Below are positions 27,321 to 35,803 of a stretch of DNA of 64,000 bases, one piece after another (the stretch's first letter is position 1; every line of letters starts with the position of its first letter). The notes under the pieces were generated by a model that ran no database searches, had not been told where the DNA came from, and saw only the letters and a program-made list of their open reading frames with translations. Location of the stretch: contig JAUMOL010000010.1 of assembly GCA_031295385.1 (NCBI GenBank), positions 105,831 through 169,830 on the forward strand, written 5' to 3'. This DNA comes from Collinsella sp. GTDB taxonomy: Bacteria > Actinomycetota > Coriobacteriia > Coriobacteriales > Coriobacteriaceae. The translations under genes were made by a program, and so were the position numbers.

Positions 27321-27953
27321 CCCGTCCTCCTAATCCTAGAATCTCGTCGATTTCCGCCCTGTTCGCGAGGGCGTTGCGCTGGTGCCTCTTGAGCTCCGCG
27401 AGCTGCCCGGGCGTCTTGAGCGGCTGCGGTTCCTGCGGCGGCCGGTGCTTCTTGTCGCTCAGCCCCCACGCGAGGCTCCTGAGCTGGTGCTCGATGCGCC
27501 AGAGCATGTACGTCTCCTCGTTCCACTTGAGCTCCGGGTACATGCGGCGCGCGCACCTCGACCCCTCCGGCAGCTGCTCCCACAGGAGGGCGGCGCGTCG
27601 GAGGTCGTCCGGTCCGCCCTCGAGCGGGAGGTCGATGCCGTAGTACTGGCGGAAGTCCGCTACGACTTCTGCGCGGTGCCCTTCGAGCTCGAGGACGAAT
27701 CCTGGGAGTTTTTTGCCTTCGCCGCCTCGAATGCGGCCTGCATGAGCGTGCCCGTAGACTCGACGGAGCCGCCGAGGCGCTCCATGTACTCCTCATCTCG
27801 GCCAGCGAAGACGCGCTCGAAGGCCTCGAACATGCCGCCCGGCTCGACCTCGCTCTTGGCGAACTGCTTGTTGGTCTTGTAGCTGAGCAGCTCGTCGAGG
27901 TCGGCGGTGAACTCCCCGTCGATACCGGGGATGGTGAACGTGAGCTCGGTCAT
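27310..27953 (-). CDS. tail assembly chaperone gpG-T fusion made by -1 frameshift
   Basis: The 97-residue gpG frame (27660-27953, MTELTFTIPGIDGEFT) contains the slippery heptamer A-AAA-AAC. A -1 shift there enters a second open frame that continues KLPGFVLELEGHRAEVVADF to the stop at 27310, adding about 133 residues. That frame has no good start of its own, and both halves match the lengths and place of gpG and gpGT between the major tail and tape-measure genes. The long form loads tail tube subunits on the tape measure. Confidence 0.8.
27660..27953 (-). CDS. tail assembly chaperone gpG (unshifted product)
   Basis: 97 residues, ATG overlapping the major tail stop as TAATG. The protein is acidic, beta-like at the N-terminus and helical after residue 40 (GGMFEAFERVFAGRDEEYMERL), and ends in a Ser-rich tail that is read only when no frameshift happens. 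Confidence 0.75.
   Translation of the reverse strand: MTELTFTIPGIDGEFTADLDELLSYKTNKQFAKSEVEPGGMFEAFERVFAGRDEEYMERLGGSVESTGTLMQAAFEAAKAKNSQDSSSSSKGTAQKS
27708..27714 (-). promoter_or_regulatory. -1 ribosomal frameshift slippery site A-AAA-AAC
   Basis: On the minus strand the gpG codons GCA AAA AAC form an X-XXY-YYZ-type heptamer exactly where the downstream frame opens. Tail chaperone genes of siphophages use the same device. Confidence 0.8.
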
Positions 27954-28531
27954 TACTTGCCCTTCGCGGTCTCGGTGGACTGGATGTAGTCGTAGCAGGT
28001 GTTGCCGGCATCGTCCGTGAGGTACTTGACCGTGAGGGCGCGCGCGGCGAGCTCGCCGACGGCGAGGGTGAGGTCGTCCAGCTCGGAGGACTGGGCGAGC
28101 GGCACGACTTTGCGCCAGCGGCGTCCGTCCTTGAGCACGAGCTCGAGAACGGCGGGCCACGTCTCAGTGGAGTCGCCGTTGTGCTTGACGGTGATCATGC
28201 CGTTCTCGTCCTTGACGTTGCCGGAGCCGTACATGACCTTGAGGGTCGCAGCCTTGATCTCGGCGAGCGTGAGCTGCGCGCTCTCGACGCGGGAGGTCTG
28301 CGGCGATGCCATGAGGTCGCCGTTCATGTCCTTGATGTCCTCGGAGTCGGTGTCGAGCGTCTCGACGTAGCCGTCCTCGCTGATGTAGCCGAGGCACTTC
28401 CACGCCTCGGGCAGCGCGGTCGTGTAGTCGGTCGGCAGCGCCGTTCCGACGGGAGCGGTGAAGATGTAGCCGCCCTTTACTCCCTTGGCGCTGGAGACGT
28501 TGGCGACGTTGTTTTTGTTGCTTTCTGCCAT
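27953..28531 (-). CDS. major tail protein
   Basis: 192 residues of mostly beta character (GGYIFTAPVGTALPTD, WKCLGYISEDGYVETLDTDSEDI, WPAVLELVLKDGRRWRKVVPLA), typical for siphophage tail-tube proteins. It lies directly before the tail chaperones and after the head-tail connectors. Confidence 0.8.
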   Translation of the reverse strand: MAESNKNNVANVSSAKGVKGGYIFTAPVGTALPTDYTTALPEAWKCLGYISEDGYVETLDTDSEDIKDMNGDLMASPQTSRVESAQLTLAEIKAATLKVMYGSGNVKDENGMITVKHNGDSTETWPAVLELVLKDGRRWRKVVPLAQSSELDDLTLAVGELAARALTVKYLTDDAGNTCYDYIQSTETAKGK

Positions 28532-28540
28532 GATTGCTCC

Positions 28541-28882
28541 TTATTCGCAGATGGTCAGGTTGATGTTCGTCTGGTATCTGGGAGTCCCCGTGTCGGGGTC
28601 GTCCCATCGGTACGTGCCGTCGGGCACGGCCGAGAACACGTTCGGCTCGTCCTCGATAGCGGAGCACGCCCGCTCGACGGCCTCGGCGATCTCGCGTGCG
28701 CGCCTGCGGGTCTTCGCCCACGACGTGGCGAGCACGCGCGGGGACTGGATGAACCGTGTCGCGCTCGTGGCGGCGAGGGTGATCTGGACGAACTCATCGG
28801 GTCTCTCGCGCGGAACGTCCGGCACGCATTTGATGCCGGTCGCGTCCATGAGCCGCTTGGCGACCACCCTCTCGATGTCCAT
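28541..28882 (-). CDS. tail terminator / tail-completion protein
   Basis: 113 residues. The N-terminus MDIERVVAKRLMDATGIKC and the pattern P..VPRERPDEFVQITLAATSATRF resemble gpU/Gp17-like terminators. Position just upstream of the major tail protein supports this. It is coupled to the preceding gene by a TGATG overlap. Confidence 0.65.
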   Translation of the reverse strand: MDIERVVAKRLMDATGIKCVPDVPRERPDEFVQITLAATSATRFIQSPRVLATSWAKTRRRAREIAEAVERACSAIEDEPNVFSAVPDGTYRWDDPDTGTPRYQTNINLTICE

Positions 28883-29172
28883 CAGTCACCTCCGAATGCC
28901 GATTGCAGTCGGTTATGCCTGCGCTCGCTCACGTTGGCGTGTTTGCTGTCCGTGTAGACGACGCGGCCCCTCGCAAGCGAGCCGCCTATGGTCGCGGTGC
29001 TGTAGCCGCTCTCGCCGTACTTCGGCGTGAACGTGGAGTTGCATGCGGCCGCGGCGGCGTTGGCCTTATCGGTGAGCATGGCCTGCACGCCCCCGCCGTT
29101 CATGACCTCGGCGTATCCGCCGCGGTTCCAGCCCTTCCACTTGATCTTGACCTCGCACTTCGCCTTAGCCAT
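28882..29172 (-). CDS. HK97 gp10-like neck protein
   Basis: 96 residues, basic (MAKAKCEVKIKWKGWNRGG), with LTDKANAAAAACNSTF in a predicted helix and a C-terminal RLQSAFGGD. Length, charge and order fit the gp10 head-tail joining family. Confidence 0.6.
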   Translation of the reverse strand: MAKAKCEVKIKWKGWNRGGYAEVMNGGGVQAMLTDKANAAAAACNSTFTPKYGESGYSTATIGGSLARGRVVYTDSKHANVSERRHNRLQSAFGGD

Positions 29173-29506
29173 CGGTTCGGGTCACCTCGCAGGTGAGGTC
29201 CCAGGGGCCGGGCGTATTGGCCGCGGTGTATCGCTTGGGGTCGCCGACAACCTTGTAGTCGGTGCCTCGCACCGTGACGGTCGCGTCCTTGAGGTCCACG
29301 TCCGCGCCCTTCGGGAAGCAGAGCGTGTAGGCGACCGTCACGCCGTTCGGGCGCGTCGAGTCGAGGTCGGCGGTCGCGCCGGGGCAGACCACGACGTTTT
29401 CGACCGCCGTCTCGGTCACCGTCTCGCCGGTAGACTCGCCCAGCTCGTCGAACGACTGGGCCGCATTGCGCACGGTCACGGTCTCTCCTGATATGAGGCA
29501 CATCAT
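29165..29506 (-). CDS. head-tail adaptor protein
   Basis: 113 residues starting MMCLISGETVTVRN, with beta-strand-rich sequence and GTDYKVVGDPKRYTAANTPGPWDLTCEV near the end split by short loops. The end resembles head closure (stopper) proteins. The start overlaps the upstream stop by 4 bp. Confidence 0.6.
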   Translation of the reverse strand: MMCLISGETVTVRNAAQSFDELGESTGETVTETAVENVVVCPGATADLDSTRPNGVTVAYTLCFPKGADVDLKDATVTVRGTDYKVVGDPKRYTAANTPGPWDLTCEVTRTDG

Positions 29507-29898
29507 TCGGTCACCCCTCCCCTCTCCAGAGGCGTGAGCGACCCGAGCGCCTGACCGGTGAGGCCGAGGCGCCTGAGGTCGCTCTTGCCCAGGTACATCT
29601 CGCCGAGCGCCGAGCCGTAGGTCACCGATGCGGTGTAGATTCCGGCCCCCTGGCTGTACTGCGTGGCACCGGCCATCGCGGACGGTGCCGAGAGCACGCG
29701 GTTGACGAGCAGGCAGCACACGGCGGGGGCGGCGCGGTCGAACGCCGGGCACGCCCCCTCGGTGTACTCGCCGATTCGGTCCTCGAATGCCGCGAGCATC
29801 AGGTCGGATGCGTCCTGCAGCAGCACCTCGGTGCGCGCCGAGTCCGCGGGCTCGCCGTAGCGGGCCTTGTAGTCGTCCACGCTGGCGAGCGCGGCCAT
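29503..29898 (-). CDS. head-tail connector (Gp19/Gp15-like)
   Basis: 131 residues beginning MAALASVDDYKARYGEPADS, the usual opening of Gram-positive phage connector proteins, followed by a helical bundle (VLLQDASDLMLAAFED) and C-terminal GEMYLGKSDLRRLGL. It is the first connector after the capsid genes. Confidence 0.7.
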   Translation of the reverse strand: MAALASVDDYKARYGEPADSARTEVLLQDASDLMLAAFEDRIGEYTEGACPAFDRAAPAVCCLLVNRVLSAPSAMAGATQYSQGAGIYTASVTYGSALGEMYLGKSDLRRLGLTGQALGSLTPLERGGVTE

Positions 29899-29900
29899 GG

Positions 29901-30098
29901 CTACTCGGCCTCCATGATCCCGGCGTCGACGAGGGCCTGGACGACCTTCGCGACGGTCGGGCTTGTGCCGGGGCTGGCGACCTTCTTGGGCACGACGAGC
30001 GGCTTGCCGTCGGGCGAGACGAGCGCCACGTGCTGCGGGAAGATGCTGGACGCCTTGTCCGCGTCCTCCACGATGAATTTCTGGACTAGCTGAGCCAT
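29901..30098 (-). CDS. small capsid-associated hypothetical protein
   Basis: 65 residues: an N-terminal beta part (VQKFIVEDADKASSIFPQ, LVSPDGKPLVVPKK) and a C-terminal helix (TVAKVVQALVDAGIMEAE). Directly after the major capsid gene, where head fibre or decoration proteins occur. No family assigned. Confidence 0.5.
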   Translation of the reverse strand: MAQLVQKFIVEDADKASSIFPQHVALVSPDGKPLVVPKKVASPGTSPTVAKVVQALVDAGIMEAE

Positions 30099-30109
30099 CT
30101 CGGTACCCC

Positions 30110-30997
30110 CTAGGCGCTCTTGAGGACGGCGAAGGCCTTGGGGTCGAGTACCGCGTATGCCAGGACGGCCTCGGTGCGGTAGGCGATCTGGTTGTAGCCC
30201 TTCAGGTCCTGACCGGTGTTGTCGGGGTCGCCGTACTCGATGACCTCGGCGGTGATGTCGCGGACCATGCCCCACTTGATGGCGGAGAAGTCGCCCATGA
30301 TCGCGGAGACCTTGGTCGGGGTCTTGGCGAGACGGCCGTTCACGGTGCCGGACACGGAGGCGGGGATGCCGTCGAGGTTGCCCACGTTGAGGGACAGCGG
30401 CACCTCGGGGTACAGGCGCTGCCCGGTGGCGGGCACGCGCAGCTTGCGCAGCTCGGAGGCGAACTGGCGGCTCATGGCGATGCCGTTGATGCCGTAGTCG
30501 AGCAGGGCGTCGGAGAGCGAGTCGATGTCGTCGACCGGGGAGTCGGTCTTGGCGACGCTGTGGACGTCCTTGTCAGCGGTCAGGGCGGTGTAGCCCGTGA
30601 GGCCGAGGCCGGTCTTGGGGTTGATGGCGTGGTAGATGATGTAGTCGAGCGCGCGGCCCGCGGCGGCGGTCTGGTCGGCGATGATGTTGGAGATGATCTC
30701 CAGCTGGTTGTCCTCGTCGGCCCACTTCAGCTCGTCGGAGACGCGCGTGGTCGTGACGATCTTGGCGCGCTTTGCGACGATGGGCGTGGTGGAGATCTCG
30801 GAGCCGGACTTCTTGCCGCCCTCGGCGACGACCTCGGCCTCTGCGGTCGGGTTGAACACGAGGTAGGTCGTGTCGGCGAACTTCTGCGGCGTGCTGGGGC
30901 TCAGCGTTGCGATGGTGGAGGTGTCCTTCACCTTGCCGATGATGGTGGAGACCACGCTGGACGGCAGCTTGATTTTCTGGGTGTCGTTTGCAGCCAT
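30110..30997 (-). CDS. major capsid protein (HK97 fold)
   Basis: 295 residues. HK97-type features are PQKFADTTYLVFNPTAEAEVVAEG in the N-arm and E-loop region, helical spine DNQLEIISNIIADQTAAAGRALDYII, and P-domain MSRQFASELRKL. No protease domain is fused, and a separate scaffold gene lies upstream. Confidence 0.88.
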   Translation of the reverse strand: MAANDTQKIKLPSSVVSTIIGKVKDTSTIATLSPSTPQKFADTTYLVFNPTAEAEVVAEGGKKSGSEISTTPIVAKRAKIVTTTRVSDELKWADEDNQLEIISNIIADQTAAAGRALDYIIYHAINPKTGLGLTGYTALTADKDVHSVAKTDSPVDDIDSLSDALLDYGINGIAMSRQFASELRKLRVPATGQRLYPEVPLSLNVGNLDGIPASVSGTVNGRLAKTPTKVSAIMGDFSAIKWGMVRDITAEVIEYGDPDNTGQDLKGYNQIAYRTEAVLAYAVLDPKAFAVLKSA

Positions 30998-31022
30998 TTC
31001 TGTGCCTTTCTTCGGGTTTGGC

Positions 31023-31481
31023 TTACTTCAGGAGGCGCTTGGCGAAGTCTCGCAGCGCCTCGTCCCCGCCCTTGCCGCCCTTGTCGAAGCTGCCGGGCTT
31101 CTCCACTCGCGGCGCGGGCTTTGTCTTGAATGCGGCGAGCATCTTGTCGCACCATGCGGCCATGCTCTCCTCGTCCTCGCCGACGATGAGGTCCGCGGGG
31201 ACTCCCTTCTCCTGCGCGACCTTGGCGGCGGTCTTGGCTCGCGCCTCGGCCTTCTCCTTGGCGTCGAGTCGCTTCTCGAGCTCCGCGACCTTCTCGTCGG
31301 CGGTCTTCTTCGCCTGGTTGGCCTCGTCGAGTGCGCTCGCCGCGCCCTTGTTGGCCTTGGCCTGCTTCTCCCACTTGCGGGAGTGCGCCTTCTCGGCCTC
31401 GTAGAGCGCCTTGTAGTCGGGCTCCTCGCCCCCGGTCGGCTCCGTACCGCCCGTGGGCTCCGTGTTGGTCTCTACTGCCAT
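31023..31481 (-). CDS. capsid scaffolding protein
   Basis: 152 residues, nearly all charged coiled coil (residues 25-85, KWEKQAKANKGAASALDEA) with an acidic Thr/Gly start and a basic C-terminus (DEALRDFAKRLLK) that would bind capsid subunits. It stands between the MuF gene and the major capsid gene, as is normal. Start behind AAAGGA. Confidence 0.75.
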   Translation of the reverse strand: MAVETNTEPTGGTEPTGGEEPDYKALYEAEKAHSRKWEKQAKANKGAASALDEANQAKKTADEKVAELEKRLDAKEKAEARAKTAAKVAQEKGVPADLIVGEDEESMAAWCDKMLAAFKTKPAPRVEKPGSFDKGGKGGDEALRDFAKRLLK

Positions 31482-31499
31482 GTCGCGTCCTTTCCCGGA

Positions 31500-31565
31500 C
31501 CGTGCGGCCCGTCGGGCCAGCCGTGCGGCCGAGCCCCTTAGATGTGCGTTTCGGGCCGTGCGGCC
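31500..31565. repeat. three copies of ccgtgcggcc in the scaffold leader
   Basis: Identical 10-mers lie at 31500-31509, 31521-31530 and 31556-31565. Together with a GGCCCG/CGGGCC palindrome they could fold several ways upstream of the scaffold start. Function unknown. Confidence 0.5.
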
Positions 31566-31624
31566 CTGTCGCGCGGCAGTGTCCTACGGGCGTGAGATTT
31601 GGCCTGTTTGGCGTTTTTCGGCAT

Positions 31625-31648
31625 GAAAAAAGCCGCCCGTGGGCGGCC
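31625..31648 (-). terminator. terminator between MuF-toxin gene and scaffold gene
   Basis: The stem GCCGCCC/GGGCGGC with a very short loop is followed by TTTTTT on the minus strand. It would reduce transcription from the packaging genes into the capsid genes, or end a toxin-bearing transcript. Confidence 0.7.
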
Positions 31649-31665
31649 ATGCGGTAAGATGGGGT

Positions 31666-31721
31666 TAGGCGGAAGCTGTTTGACTCACCTATTGAGACAT
31701 GCAGCTCCCGCCTATTTTTTT
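31666..31721 (+). terminator. long stem-loop with T7 tract overlapping the MuF-toxin stop
   Basis: Arms taggcgg.agctg (31666-31678) and cagctcccgccta (31702-31714) pair at 12 of 13 positions around a 23-nt loop and are followed by seven T on the plus strand. No plus-strand gene precedes it, so its role is unclear. Confidence 0.5.
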
Positions 31722-32983
31722 ATCGTTTGGAGCGACCCGTCGTGCCCAAGCATCCGCACTTCGGAGATTCCATACCTCCTCATGTACTTGCGTATCCACG
31801 CTTCGGCTTGGCTGTCGGTGACCGACTTGTTCTCGCTGACGTCGAAGACGGCGAACCGCACTCCGCTCTTGTTGGCCACGGACTTCATGTGCGACTTGAA
31901 CGTGTTCTCCGATTTCGACGTGTACACGGTCTTGATTTCGATGCCCGTGGACAGGTCGGCGCGGCTTACGGTCGTTTTTCCCTGCGCGTTCTCGCTCTTC
32001 AGGTGCACCTCGTCTTCCCAGAACTCGGTCTTGTAGCCCAGTGCCGCCAGCTTCTCTGCGGTTCTCCTCTCTCCGGGGTCTACCCTCCACCTCTTTACCT
32101 TGTCGCGCCTCACCGCATCGTCCGTGAACGTTATGCCCTTATGCTCGCCGCCCGCGTACCAAGACGGGTCGCGTAGCTCTATCTCGGATGCGACGCGGTT
32201 GTTGAGGTAGGCGGTGTACGCCTTCCCCTCCTTGTTGCCGTGGCGCCTCACGAGCGCTTCGCGCTCGTCCTCCGGCATTGCGTACCAGTCGGAGGCGATG
32301 CCGTCGCGGCCTCCGAGCGCGGCCAGGCAGTCGTTATACCTCTCGTACATCCCGTCAGGGTCGTATCCCTTGACTGTGGTCACCCCGTCGAAGCCGGGAA
32401 CGATTCGGCAGTCGCAGTGCGCGTGCGAGTGTTCGGCCGCCTCCTCGGTCTTGGCGTAGAAGCCGAACGACGCGAGCATGAGGCAGAACCCGCACGTCTC
32501 GCCACGGGGAACGCGGGCGTACCACGGCTTTGCCGGGTCTTTGCGCGCGTTGTGGGCGACGCACCTGTTGGCGGCGCGCCTGATCTCCTCGTCGACCCTC
32601 GTGACGCACCGCGAGACGAACACCTCGGGGGCGCCCTCGACGGCCTTGCCGATGAAATATCTAACCGCGCCGAGCGTGGCGTCCGGGTCTCGCATGGACT
32701 CGGCGACCGCCCGATACTTCCCGGGGAAGCCCTGCGACGCCCTGACCGCGTCGTAGTATTCGGCCGCCCTGGCGGCGGCGCACGTGTCGGCGTAGTACCC
32801 GAGCACCGCCTCGATCGTCTCGTAGGCCCTCTCGCGGAGAGCGGCGACATCGCCGCCACCGCCGCGCTCCCAGCTCGACAGCAGGGACTCGAGCGCCGGC
32901 CTCACCTTCGCCTGGGCGTCTGCCGACAGCGCGTTCACCTCATCGGTCAGCTCGTCCAGCAGGCTAGTCGGCACCGCCGCCAT
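31712..32983 (-). CDS. MuF-type minor capsid protein fused to CdiA-like nuclease toxin
   Basis: 423 residues from the ATG at 32983. Residues 1-270 are a phage minor head protein of the VG15/MuF type with a conserved Cys/His cluster (GETCGFCLMLASF, HSHAHCDCRIVPGF). The C-terminal 120 residues do not belong to MuF: ERRTAEKLAALGYKTEFW, a D-x6-EIK core (ADLSTGIEIK) and a final RYGISEVRMLGHDGSL follow the layout of CdiA C-terminal PD-(D/E)xK tRNase toxins. MuF polymorphic toxins are a known prophage family, thought to act on competitors or on the infected cell. No neighbouring immunity gene is obvious. Confidence 0.8.
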   Translation of the reverse strand: MAAVPTSLLDELTDEVNALSADAQAKVRPALESLLSSWERGGGGDVAALRERAYETIEAVLGYYADTCAAARAAEYYDAVRASQGFPGKYRAVAESMRDPDATLGAVRYFIGKAVEGAPEVFVSRCVTRVDEEIRRAANRCVAHNARKDPAKPWYARVPRGETCGFCLMLASFGFYAKTEEAAEHSHAHCDCRIVPGFDGVTTVKGYDPDGMYERYNDCLAALGGRDGIASDWYAMPEDEREALVRRHGNKEGKAYTAYLNNRVASEIELRDPSWYAGGEHKGITFTDDAVRRDKVKRWRVDPGERRTAEKLAALGYKTEFWEDEVHLKSENAQGKTTVSRADLSTGIEIKTVYTSKSENTFKSHMKSVANKSGVRFAVFDVSENKSVTDSQAEAWIRKYMRRYGISEVRMLGHDGSLQTIKK

Positions 32984-34382
32984 TCTCGCCCTCCTTCGGC
33001 TCGAACAGCGACGCGATAGCCGCGCCCGCCTGCGCCTTCTTGGCATCCGACTCGATGCGCTGGATCTGCTCGTCCGTGTAGTCGAGCATCTCGTAGGCGA
33101 CCGTGGAGTTGGCGAGCTTCGGGAGCGCCTGTACCTGCTTGAGCAGCGCGTCGGACAGGCTCACCGTGGACGGGTACGCCGGGGACAGGAATCGCGGGTT
33201 TATCTCGTGGCCCGCGTCGCGCTCGGTGGCGAAATCGGTGCCGTTCGCCACGGCGAGCGCCATGTAGGCCACGTTGCGCAGCGCCGTGCCGTTGTCGCGG
33301 TTGAGGTTCTTGGCGTCGATGACCAAGGGCTCCAGGGACGCGGCGATGGCGTCCGAGGAAGACGGGTTGTCGTTGGACACGCCGAAGAAGCTCACCGGCA
33401 CGTTGGTCACGGCTGACATCTGGCAGGCGAGCTGGCGCAGGTACTCCGTAAGCGGGGCCATCTGCAGCTGAGCGGACTGCCAGACCGTGGGCTTGTCTCC
33501 GTCCGGGTCTTTGGTGATCTCGTTCACGGCGCCCATCGAGGCGTCGTACTTGTTGCCGTCGTTGAGCATCTTCTTGTAGGTTCCCAGAAGCCACGTCTGC
33601 GGCAGGGTCGCGGCCTCGGCGGCGACCTCCATGCGGGCGCGCTGTCGGATGGCGTCATCGGTGATGCTCATCACGGAGCGGCTGATGCGCGAGGTGCCGA
33701 AGGGACGCTCGAGCGTCGCGCCGTGTGCCATCGGCTCCATGAGGCAGCGCCCCATCGAGTGCTCGCGGTACTCGGCTACCCACGAGCCGCCGTCGCGCGT
33801 GAGCACCACGAGGCTGTCGTCGGTGAGCAGGTGCACCACGGTCGGCACGCGCTCGGTGTCGCCGGGCATCTTCTTGGACTCAGCCACGACGAGGCCCGCC
33901 CTGATGGCCTTGCGGGCGTCGTCCCAGAGCGCCGCCGCCGCGGTGGCGGGGTACGCCGAGATGACCGGGTAGCCGCCGCCGTCCGTCACGGTCCAGAAGC
34001 CGCAGCAGTGCTTCAGCTCGCCGATGAGGTTCTTGCGGTAGAGGCGCTCCAGCTGGTTCGACTCGCAGATGGCGCGGAGGGCCTTGCTCGTCTGCTCATC
34101 CGCGCACGTGTAGCCGTTGAAGATGGAGCGGTCGGCGAGTGCGTGCACGGCCTTGCGGGGCCAGTCCACGCGCGGGTTGATCTTCTTGGCGAGGCTCGCC
34201 GGCATGGCGATGCCGAGATCCTTCACCGACACGTGCCCGAGGTAGTAGTCCTCGCGCTCGAGGTTGCTGGCGCGATGCTCGCGCCAGACGGTCATGAGCT
34301 CGCGGACGAGTGCCGCGTCGCCCGGCTCCAAGCCTGCGGCGGATGCTACCTGCCCCGCCAGTTCCATGTTCACTGCTGCCAT
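32964..34382 (-). CDS. portal protein
   Basis: 472 residues. SPP1 gp6-type portal features: an N-terminal YYLGHVSVKDLGIAMP region, LYRKNLIGELKHCCGFWTV, the loop around MGAVNEITKDPDG, and the long C-terminal helix QVQALPKLANSTVAYEML. It forms the DNA gate, flanked by terminase and MuF genes. The gene ends 20 bp inside the MuF start. Confidence 0.88.
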   Translation of the reverse strand: MAAVNMELAGQVASAAGLEPGDAALVRELMTVWREHRASNLEREDYYLGHVSVKDLGIAMPASLAKKINPRVDWPRKAVHALADRSIFNGYTCADEQTSKALRAICESNQLERLYRKNLIGELKHCCGFWTVTDGGGYPVISAYPATAAAALWDDARKAIRAGLVVAESKKMPGDTERVPTVVHLLTDDSLVVLTRDGGSWVAEYREHSMGRCLMEPMAHGATLERPFGTSRISRSVMSITDDAIRQRARMEVAAEAATLPQTWLLGTYKKMLNDGNKYDASMGAVNEITKDPDGDKPTVWQSAQLQMAPLTEYLRQLACQMSAVTNVPVSFFGVSNDNPSSSDAIAASLEPLVIDAKNLNRDNGTALRNVAYMALAVANGTDFATERDAGHEINPRFLSPAYPSTVSLSDALLKQVQALPKLANSTVAYEMLDYTDEQIQRIESDAKKAQAGAAIASLFEPKEGENGGGAD

Positions 34383-35803
34383 CAGAAGCTGGCCTCCTGT
34401 TCCCTTCGCGGGTCTCGTTTCGTTGTTCTAGCCGCCCAGAGGGCGAGCGATGCGGACTCGATGGGGGCGGCGATGGAGTCGGGGCCGTCCGCGAAGCCCC
34501 ATCCGTCCCTGCCTATGTCGCGCTTGAGCGACTTGCGCGCCGAGTCGTCGAGCGCCGGCGACTCGATGTGAGACAGCGTGCCCGAGTCGACCTCGTCCTT
34601 GAGCATCGACGCCGCAGCCTGCACGATTGCGGGCGTGCCCATCACGAGCGCGCACTTGCTGAAGCCGCCGTCGAGCATCCGCCGCTTGAGCGCGTCCGCT
34701 CCGGACTTGCCGTCGATGCAGGCGCACGCGATCTCATCTCGGTTGCGCAGGAGCATGTCCGAGATCGCGACCGTTCCGCCCGAAGCGCCCATCACGTCGT
34801 ACAGCTCGACGTAGGACGGTCCGTCCCTGTCGGCGAGCGCCCAGGACACCGCGGCGTTGGAGCCGTCTGCGGAGAACTTCACGCCGAAGGCGAGCTTTCC
34901 GCCAGTGGGCGCCGAGTCGCGTCGGCACCCGTCCCACTTCTTGGAGGACAGGGCGTAGAGGAGCGAGCCTCCCGTCTTCGCCCACCACCCGAGGCGCTCG
35001 CGCGCGAACACGTCGGGCTGCATCTGCTCGGACTCGCCCTTGACGGCCTCGTAGTTGAGCACGGTGCCCATGGACGGGTTGTACTCGTACCAGCGGGACT
35101 CGTCGTGGACGTCGCCTATCTCGTCCGCGCCCCACTCGATCCACGCCATCTCGGACTCGCCGTCGTGCACGTCGTCGTGGAGGTCGCGGAACACCGTGCC
35201 GACGTTGTCGGGGCCTGGCGGCGTTCCGAGGTAGATGGTCTGCGGGTTGTGCATCGCGCTCGCCGAGATTGCGGGCAGGGACGCCGCCTGCTGCGTGTCC
35301 GTGAGCTCCTGCGCCTCGTCGTAGATGAGCACGTCGTAGGTCTTGCCTCGCGCCAGCGAGTTGGTGCGTGTGGTGAAGCGGATGAGTCCGCCGTTCTTGA
35401 GGCTGATGGCCTGCTGCCCGTTAGTCTTGCGCACGGCGAGCAGGAGGTCGTGCAGCTCGGTCTCGTCCTCGTCCTCGAACGGCTGCGACAGCTCCTTGAA
35501 CATCTGGTCGGATGTGTCGCCGTGCTGGCAGGTGTACAGGATCTTCTCGCCGTTGAGCGCGCCGTAGAAGCACCTGGCTCGCACGACCCAGCTCTTTCCG
35601 TTCTGGCGCGGGATGGAGATGCCCAGCGTGCGCAGCATGTACTTGTCGCGCGCATCGCGGGCCAGCATCGCGTCGAGCAGGTGCGGCTGCCACGGGAGCG
35701 GGTCGCCGAAGTAGGCGGTCGCGAGCTCGCACGCCATCCCGCCGTCGCCGCTGAGGTCCTCCGGGACGTTCGCCTCGTATGTCGGCGTCTGCCTGGGCTC
35801 CAT
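34382..35803 (-). CDS. terminase large subunit
   Basis: 473 residues. The ATPase has Walker A (IPRQNGKSW, near residue 65), Walker B (VLIYDEAQE) and the coupling motif in YLGTPPGP. The C-terminal RNase-H-like nuclease holds conserved acidic residues (FGVKFSADGSNAAVS and DGKSGADAL). It cuts concatemers and drives packaging. The start overlaps the small subunit stop. Confidence 0.92.
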   Translation of the reverse strand: MEPRQTPTYEANVPEDLSGDGGMACELATAYFGDPLPWQPHLLDAMLARDARDKYMLRTLGISIPRQNGKSWVVRARCFYGALNGEKILYTCQHGDTSDQMFKELSQPFEDEDETELHDLLLAVRKTNGQQAISLKNGGLIRFTTRTNSLARGKTYDVLIYDEAQELTDTQQAASLPAISASAMHNPQTIYLGTPPGPDNVGTVFRDLHDDVHDGESEMAWIEWGADEIGDVHDESRWYEYNPSMGTVLNYEAVKGESEQMQPDVFARERLGWWAKTGGSLLYALSSKKWDGCRRDSAPTGGKLAFGVKFSADGSNAAVSWALADRDGPSYVELYDVMGASGGTVAISDMLLRNRDEIACACIDGKSGADALKRRMLDGGFSKCALVMGTPAIVQAAASMLKDEVDSGTLSHIESPALDDSARKSLKRDIGRDGWGFADGPDSIAAPIESASLALWAARTTKRDPRREQEASF

